Part shown: positions 59,250 to 64,000 of the stretch, in pieces
Numbering within the stretch: the first letter of the stretch is position 1
How the letters are laid out: every line of letters begins with the position of its first letter
NCBI GenBank assembly: GCA_965226235.1
Contig: OZ245335.1
Coordinates: forward strand, 62,001-126,000
DNA length: 64,000 bases
Direction of reading: 5' to 3'
DNA from: CAYFZO01 sp965226235
GTDB taxonomy: Bacteria > Pseudomonadota > Gammaproteobacteria > Poriferisulfidales > Oxydemutatoraceae
Made by a program: the position numbers and the translations under genes
The notes under the pieces: generated by a model
Told to the model about the DNA's origin: nothing
Databases searched by the model: none
What the model saw: only the letters and a program-made list of their open reading frames with translations

Positions 59250-59326
59250 TGGCGGCGGCAGGCCGTGTTGTCCTAGGTTGTGTCGCCCTTGCGAATGCCT
59301 CGCCCCTACGAATGCTACAGCCACTC
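59250..59326 (+). repeat. Diverged fragment of the 126-bp repeat unit
   Basis: GGCGGCAGGCCGTGTTGTCCTAGGTTGTGTCGCCCTTGCG aligned with the array unit (GGCCGGCAGGCCATGTTGTC, then CGGGTTATGCCGCCCTTGCG), followed by GAATGCCTCGCCCCTACGAA. It lies in the 263-bp hflX-hflK gap, which holds no gene. It shows the repeat is dispersed, not only tandem. Confidence 0.7.
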
Positions 59327-59386
59327 CCGAAATCAATTTTGATAAAATGCTACACTTCGCAAAGCACAAGCGGCAGGAGTAATCAA

Positions 59387-60550
59387 TTGCCTTGGAATCA
59401 ACCAAGAGATGGGCAGCAGCCCCCGGATCTCGATGAGATCTTCAGAAAAATCATCGCCACCATAAACCGCGTGTTGGGTGGCCAACGCGGCGGTGGGGCA
59501 GACAAAACGGACACGGGCAACACCTGGGGCAGTGGTGGTTTCGGCTTTCCCGGACTTGGGTTGTTCGCCATCGTGCTGGTGATCTGGGGGCTTTCGGGGA
59601 TTTACATCATAAGCGAAGGGAGCCGCGGCGTGGTTCTGCGATTTGGAGAATACCAGGCGGTAACCAAGCCCGGTCCGCACTGGCATATTCCCTACCCGAT
59701 AGAGACGGTGGAAAAAATCAATGTCGATAACATTCGCTCGGCCCAGAACAAGGCGCGGATGCTGACCAAGGATGAAAACATCGTGGAAGTCGAAATAGCG
59801 GCACAGTATCGGATCAAGGATGTTGCCAATTTCCTGTTTAACATCCGCTTGCCCGATACCGCGGAGACGTCGATCAACCAGACCGAAGGCACTCTGTTTC
59901 AGGTGATGGAAAGTGCTCTGCGCGAGAGCGTCGGCAAGAGTGAAATGGATTATATCCTTGGTGCGGGGCGTGCCGACGTCGCGGCCGCGATGCGTTCGTT
60001 GATGCAGACGACGCTGGATACGTACGAAGCGGGGCTTGAAGTGATCAGCGTCAATCTGCAGCAGTCGCAGCCGCCACAGGCGGTGCAGGATTCTTTTGCC
60101 GACGCGATCAAGGCGCGTGAAGACGAGATTCGCTTTGTCAACGAAGCCGAGGCGTATGCCAACGGTGTCCTTCCCGAGGCGCGCGGACGGGCGGCGCGGA
60201 TGATCGAAGAGGCGACCGCGTATCGGGAGCAGGTAATCTCGAATTCCAAGGGTGAGGCAGACCGGTTTTTGAAGGTTTATGCAGAATACCGGAAGGCACC
60301 GGAAGTTACCCGTGAGCGCCTGTATTTCCAGGCGATCGAATCGGTGCTGTCGAAAAGCAGCAAGATCATGATGGACGTCAAGGGTAGCAACAGTCTTTTT
60401 TACTTGCCGCTGGACAAGATTCTGGAAAGTAGAGGCAACCCGCGGAGCGCGGAAGATTCCGGGAGATCGGATGCTGCGGGACAACCGCCTCTGTCGCCAC
60501 GGGACCGGATGCGGGAAGAGGTCTCCAGGTTGCGTCAGGGCAGGGAGTGA
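59387..60550 (+). CDS. hflK: FtsH modulator HflK
   Basis: A 387-residue SPFH/band-7 protein: a Gly-rich N-terminus with PWNQPRDGQQPPDLDEI, a membrane helix (LGLFAIVLVIWGLSGIYII), the SPFH domain from SRGVVLRFGEY, and a C-terminal coiled coil (AYANGVLPEARGRAARMIEE). With HflC it forms a periplasmic cage around FtsH. The start is TTG 59387, with CAGGAGTAATCAA giving ideal spacing; no ATG fits the usual MPWNQPG-like N-terminus. Confidence 0.94.
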   Translation: MPWNQPRDGQQPPDLDEIFRKIIATINRVLGGQRGGGADKTDTGNTWGSGGFGFPGLGLFAIVLVIWGLSGIYIISEGSRGVVLRFGEYQAVTKPGPHWHIPYPIETVEKINVDNIRSAQNKARMLTKDENIVEVEIAAQYRIKDVANFLFNIRLPDTAETSINQTEGTLFQVMESALRESVGKSEMDYILGAGRADVAAAMRSLMQTTLDTYEAGLEVISVNLQQSQPPQAVQDSFADAIKAREDEIRFVNEAEAYANGVLPEARGRAARMIEEATAYREQVISNSKGEADRFLKVYAEYRKAPEVTRERLYFQAIESVLSKSSKIMMDVKGSNSLFYLPLDKILESRGNPRSAEDSGRSDAAGQPPLSPRDRMREEVSRLRQGRE

Positions 60551-60554
60551 CAGG

Positions 60555-61415
60555 ATGAACAAAGTGACTCTGTCTGTGCTGGTTTTGGCCCTGGTGCTGC
60601 TTTTCACGTCGATCTACGTGGTCGATCAGCGTGAGAAAGCGATTCTGTTCAGGCTGGGCGAGATCGTTCAATCCGATATAGCGCCAGGGCTGCATTTCAA
60701 GGTGCCGTTCATCAACAACGTGCGCAAATTCGACGCACGCATCCTGACGCTGAATGCCAGACCGGAAAGCTTTCTCACGGTCGAGAAGAAAAACGTGACC
60801 GTGGACTTCTTCGTCAAATGGCGCATTCTGGATGTCGCCCAATATTACCGGGCTACGCGTGGCGAAGAGCGCAACGCGCAGAGCCGTCTGTCACAGATCA
60901 TGAAGGATGGGCTGCGCAACGAATTCGGCAAGCGCACGATACGTCAACTCGTGTCCGGCGACCGCAATGAAATTATGGACAACCTGCAGGTCAAGGCCAA
61001 TAAGCTGGCCAGGGAACTCGGCATAGAGATCGTCGACATTCGGGTCAGCCGGATTGATCTTCCCGACGATGTCAGCGGCTCGGTTTATGAGCGCATGCGC
61101 GCAGAACGCAATCGAGTCGCGCGTGATTTTCGGGCGCGCGGGCAGGAGCAAGCCGAACGCATACGCGCCACAGCCGATCGCAGGTACACGGAGATTACCG
61201 CCGATGCGTATCGCCAGGCCGAGGAAATTCGCGGGGAAGGCGACGCGCAGGCGGCGAAAATTTATGCCCAGGCATATGAATCCGACCCCGAGTTTTATTC
61301 ATTTTTTCGCAGCATCAACGCCTACGTGAATTCATTCAGCAGTAAAAACGATATGTTGGTGCTTGAGCCGGATTCGGAATTCTTCCGCTATTTTGCCGAC
61401 CCGCAGGGCCGGTAG
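60555..61415 (+). CDS. hflC: FtsH modulator HflC
   Basis: A 286-residue SPFH protein with membrane helix (VLVLALVLLFTSIYVV), VDQREKAILFRLGEI, the phrase PGLHFKVPFINNV, and the coiled coil RARGQEQAERIRATADRRYT. Partner of HflK, 4 bp downstream. GGGAGTGACAGG precedes ATG 60555. Confidence 0.96.
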   Translation: MNKVTLSVLVLALVLLFTSIYVVDQREKAILFRLGEIVQSDIAPGLHFKVPFINNVRKFDARILTLNARPESFLTVEKKNVTVDFFVKWRILDVAQYYRATRGEERNAQSRLSQIMKDGLRNEFGKRTIRQLVSGDRNEIMDNLQVKANKLARELGIEIVDIRVSRIDLPDDVSGSVYERMRAERNRVARDFRARGQEQAERIRATADRRYTEITADAYRQAEEIRGEGDAQAAKIYAQAYESDPEFYSFFRSINAYVNSFSSKNDMLVLEPDSEFFRYFADPQGR

Positions 61416-61469
61416 AAAAACGGGCGCAAAGCCCTCACCCTCAGGCCAACCCGCGCAGAGGTATCGCTG

Positions 61470-61658
61470 ATGCAGTGGTCGGATTTATTTGCCGCCGTAG
61501 CGTTGTTGCTGGTATTCGAGGGTATCCTGCCTTTTTTGAAGCCGGAAGCTTTTCGCGCCTTTGCAAAAAGGCTGGAATCCATCAGCGATCGCCAACTGCG
61601 CGTGGGAGGATTTCTGCTGATGCTCTCCGGCGTGATCGTGCTCCTGGTCGTTCGTTGA
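61470..61658 (+). CDS. DUF2065 small inner-membrane protein
   Basis: A 62-residue protein with two membrane helices: WSDLFAAVALLLVFEGILPF and VGGFLLMLSGVIVLLVV, joined by a loop with PEAFRAFAKRLESISDRQLR. This is the DUF2065 (YjeT) pattern. Its place directly after hflC is conserved in many gammaproteobacteria, so a link to the HflKC-FtsH complex is suspected. CAGAGGTATCGCTG precedes the ATG. It is convergent with lpxB. Confidence 0.9.
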   Translation: MQWSDLFAAVALLLVFEGILPFLKPEAFRAFAKRLESISDRQLRVGGFLLMLSGVIVLLVVR

Positions 61659-61683
61659 TCCGTGCCGGCTGTTGGAGGCATGC

Positions 61684-62901
61684 TTACAGCGTGTCGGTGG
61701 CGCGTTGCGCTGGAGATCGCCGTTGCTGGTTCGATGCCCCCTCTTCGACCATCTCGCGGATCAGGCGGGCAACTTTTTCTCCGGCACCGCCGTCGCCCAG
61801 CGCCCGCTTGACCTGACTCAACTCGTGCCTGGTTCGTCGCCTGCGCTCCTCGTCTTCAAGCAGCGAGCGGATTTCCTGGCAGATTCTGTCGGCGCTGGCC
61901 TGATACTGGATCAGCTCCGGGGCGATCTCTTTGCCTGCGATGATATTCACCATACCGATGAAGGGTGTTTTCACCAGTTTTTTCAGCAGGACGTAAGTAA
62001 TCCATGAGAGCCTGTAGACGATGACCATTGGAATGGTGCCGCAGGCCAGTTGTAGCGTCGCGGTACCCGAAGCGGTAATCGCGACATCGCTGTCGGGGAT
62101 GGCGGAGTAGGGTCGGGCCCGTACCAGGGTGCACTCGAGACGGTATTTCTGCAGCTTTTCCTGGACGAAGGCTGCGGGGATGTTCGCCGCGAGCAGCAGC
62201 GAGAACCTGATCGTCCCGGGCGTTTGTACCGCGATTTTTTTGCTTGCCCGGCACAGTACCGGCAACAGGCGCCTGACTTCGGTCATTCGGCTACCGGGCA
62301 TCAGCAGAACGGTTTTCTCCCCGGGTTTTTTCCCGTCATCCGGTGGCGGTCGGCTTTGCCTCATTTCATCGACCAGAGGGTGCCCGACGTAACGAACCGG
62401 GACGCCCGCATCCAGGTAGATTTTTTCTTCAAACGGGAAGATGACGGCCATCATGTCGATTCGGTCGGCGATGATTTTCACGCGATTTTTTCTCCACGCC
62501 CACACCTGCGGGCTGATGTAGAACAGTGTTCGTATTCCCAGCTTGCGCGCCTCCCTTGCAAGCCTGAGGTTGAACTCGGGATAGTCGACGAGTACCAGCA
62601 AGTCCGGTGATTCTTCCGCGAGCGCCTGCTGCAGGCATCGGTAGGCTCGTTTGATTTTCGGATAATGCAAAACCAGCTCGGCTATGCCCGCCAAAGCCAG
62701 TTCCGAGGCGTCGATCAGTTGCCGCATTCCGGCTTGTTTCATTCTTGCGAGCCCCATGCCGAAGCAATCGAACCGCTGTCCATCGCTGTCGTGGTTTTTG
62801 CTCAGCAGGGCTTTTATGACGGCACTGGTGTGCATGTCGCCGGATGCTTCCCCGGAGACAAACATGATCTTGTAAGCCCGAGGTCGTGCCGGCGCACTCA
62901 C
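61684..62901 (-). CDS. lpxB: Lipid-A-disaccharide synthase
   Basis: A 405-residue GT19 glycosyltransferase joining UDP-2,3-diacylglucosamine and lipid X. IMFVSGEASGDMH, DYPEFNLRLA, YISPQVWAW, YVGHPLVDE, LLMPGSR, TASGTATLQLA and MVIVYRLS are hallmarks. GTG 62901 overlaps the stop of the aminotransferase gene upstream (GTGA); the ATG at 62865 would give a more usual length. It acts in the lipid A pathway begun by LpxC. Confidence 0.95.
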   Translation of the reverse strand: MSAPARPRAYKIMFVSGEASGDMHTSAVIKALLSKNHDSDGQRFDCFGMGLARMKQAGMRQLIDASELALAGIAELVLHYPKIKRAYRCLQQALAEESPDLLVLVDYPEFNLRLAREARKLGIRTLFYISPQVWAWRKNRVKIIADRIDMMAVIFPFEEKIYLDAGVPVRYVGHPLVDEMRQSRPPPDDGKKPGEKTVLLMPGSRMTEVRRLLPVLCRASKKIAVQTPGTIRFSLLLAANIPAAFVQEKLQKYRLECTLVRARPYSAIPDSDVAITASGTATLQLACGTIPMVIVYRLSWITYVLLKKLVKTPFIGMVNIIAGKEIAPELIQYQASADRICQEIRSLLEDEERRRRTRHELSQVKRALGDGGAGEKVARLIREMVEEGASNQQRRSPAQRATDTL

Positions 62902-63998
62902 TGCAGCGCTCCGACGATGGTGTCGGCTATGTATTCTGCGTCTTCGACGGGCAGTTCGGGAAACATCGGTAGCGACAGGCATTGGCGGCTGACGCGCAGT
63001 GCCTGATCGTATTCGGTGCCGCGAAAAAGGTTTTGCAGGGAGGTCTGTTCGGGCAGGGTCCGTGGATAGTAAATACGGCTGCCGATCTTCGCTTTGTCCA
63101 GGGCGGTTTTGATGGCATCGCGTCGCTCGCACAGCACCGTGTACTGGTTGAATGCATGTTCGCATTCTGCCGTCTCGGTTGGCGTTTGCAGACTTCCCTG
63201 CAAAGCGGCCGTGTAAACGGACGCGAGCCGCCGTCGCCGCTGGTTGAAGTCTTTCAGGCTGCGTAGTTTTACGCGTAAAACAGCCGCCTGAATTTCGTTC
63301 AGGCGACTGTTATACCCGATGATCCGGTGCCCTTCTGCGTTATCACGGCCATGGTTGCGCAGCATCCGCATGCGCTGCGCGAGTTCCTCGTCGTTGGTGG
63401 TGACAAGACCGCCGTCACCGCAACCGCCAAGGTTTTTGGTCGGGAAAAAACTGTGACAGCCCGCGAGCGCCAGTGCGCCGGCATAGCGGTTCCCATAGCG
63501 CGCGCCAAACGCTTGCGCGCAATCCTCTATGAGAACCAGGTCGTGGCGCTCGGCGATGGCCTGCAAGGTGTTCATCTCGGCGGGGTGGCCATACAGGTGG
63601 ACCGGCATGATCCCCCGGGTTTTGGCGGATAAGGCCGCTTCAACGGCGGCCGGATCCAGAGTGAAAGTCGCGGGGTCTATGTCGACCAATACCGGGGTGG
63701 CGCCAGCGTGTAGTATGGCCTCGGCGGTTGCGACAAAAGAGAACGCGCTGGTGATGACTTCATCGCCGTTGCCGACACCGGCAGCGCATAGTGCCAGCTG
63801 CAGGGCATCGGTTCCGCAGGCGCAGGCGATCGCGTGGCGAGTGCCGATAAACGCGGCAACCTCCTTTTCAAACATGGCGACTTCCTCGCCCAGGATGAAA
63901 TTTCCCGTGGTAAAAACGCGCTTGATGGCTGCGTCGATCTTGCTGTTTAGTACGCGATGTTGCTGGCTCAGGTCGAAACTGGGAATGGCTCTGTCCAT
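62898..63998 (-). CDS. DegT/DnrJ/EryC1 family sugar aminotransferase
   Basis: A complete 366-residue PLP-dependent enzyme. FILGEEVAMFEKEVAAFIGT, ACGTDALQLAL, EDCAQAFGARYGN and the Lys in SFFPTKNLGGCGDGG (Schiff base) are typical, followed by YNSRLNEIQAAVLR. Such enzymes aminate keto-sugars for LPS O-antigen or exopolysaccharide. The ATG is at 63998, two bases from the window end, so upstream context is unknown. It is coupled to lpxB by stop/start overlap, suggesting a cell-surface glycolipid role. Confidence 0.92.
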   Translation of the reverse strand: MDRAIPSFDLSQQHRVLNSKIDAAIKRVFTTGNFILGEEVAMFEKEVAAFIGTRHAIACACGTDALQLALCAAGVGNGDEVITSAFSFVATAEAILHAGATPVLVDIDPATFTLDPAAVEAALSAKTRGIMPVHLYGHPAEMNTLQAIAERHDLVLIEDCAQAFGARYGNRYAGALALAGCHSFFPTKNLGGCGDGGLVTTNDEELAQRMRMLRNHGRDNAEGHRIIGYNSRLNEIQAAVLRVKLRSLKDFNQRRRRLASVYTAALQGSLQTPTETAECEHAFNQYTVLCERRDAIKTALDKAKIGSRIYYPRTLPEQTSLQNLFRGTEYDQALRVSRQCLSLPMFPELPVEDAEYIADTIVGALQ

Positions 63999-64000
63999 GC

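Overview
The window is a GC-rich chromosomal segment of a gammaproteobacterium. The evidence is the gene order mraZ-rsmH-ftsL-ftsI-murE-murF-mraY-murD-ftsW-murG-murC-murB-ddl-ftsQ-ftsA-ftsZ-lpxC, followed by dciA/secA/argJ and a Nudix-ThiE-like gene, plus dapA-bamC, hflK-hflC-DUF2065, the ybbAP/tesA arrangement and a class-A RNase P RNA. A CuA-containing heme-copper reductase with NO-reductase-like active-site residues and an SBP56/methanethiol-oxidase homologue fit a bacterium that handles nitrogen oxides and organic sulfur. A sulfur-oxidising lineage is possible, but that is inference. No rRNA, tRNA or CRISPR array was seen.

Layout. 1-2.3 kb (minus): SCO/SenC (partial), heme-copper subunit I and CuA subunit II. 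2.4-2.9 kb: a 126-bp tandem repeat array. 3.0-7.0 kb: YbbP/YbbA ABC exporter, with divergent tesA. 7.1-9.9 kb: small membrane protein, a frameshifted coiled-coil gene remnant, a 257-bp tandem duplication and a glucose/sorbosone-dehydrogenase-like protein. 10-13.5 kb (minus): nitroreductase, lytic transglycosylase, lipoprotein, proS. 13.7-17.9 kb: PerM-type permease, PrxQ, dapA, bamC, ogt. 18.3-20.4 kb: AT-richer small genes coupled to an SBP56/MtoX homologue with a strong terminator. 20.7-30.3 kb: a tightly overlapping type IVb pilus operon of the R64 PilN-PilR type with three prepilin-like proteins and a secreted Cys-rich protein. 30.4-30.8 kb: rnpB. 31.1-50.0 kb: the dcw cluster through lpxC. 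50.0-57.7 kb: dciA (divergent), secA, argJ and a Nudix/TMP-synthase-like fusion. 57.7-61.7 kb: hflX, hflK, hflC, DUF2065. 61.7-64 kb (minus): lpxB and a DegT-family aminotransferase.

The most notable structure is at 53.55-55.62 kb. A compact MT-A70 methyltransferase plus BglII/BstYI-like endonuclease module sits exactly between secA and argJ and is flanked by 159-bp direct repeats about 96% identical. The left repeat supplies the real SecA 3' end plus a truncated argJ start; the right repeat supplies the intact argJ start. The module therefore entered an overlapping gene pair without destroying either gene. Its left edge also carries a short stretch resembling an IS1595-type transposase.

Other unusual points are a low-complexity insertion in FtsA encoded by DNA repeats, an FtsZ with an altered C-terminal peptide and a basic extension, an unusually long SecA tail, and at least two families of dispersed noncoding repeats recurring next to several genes.
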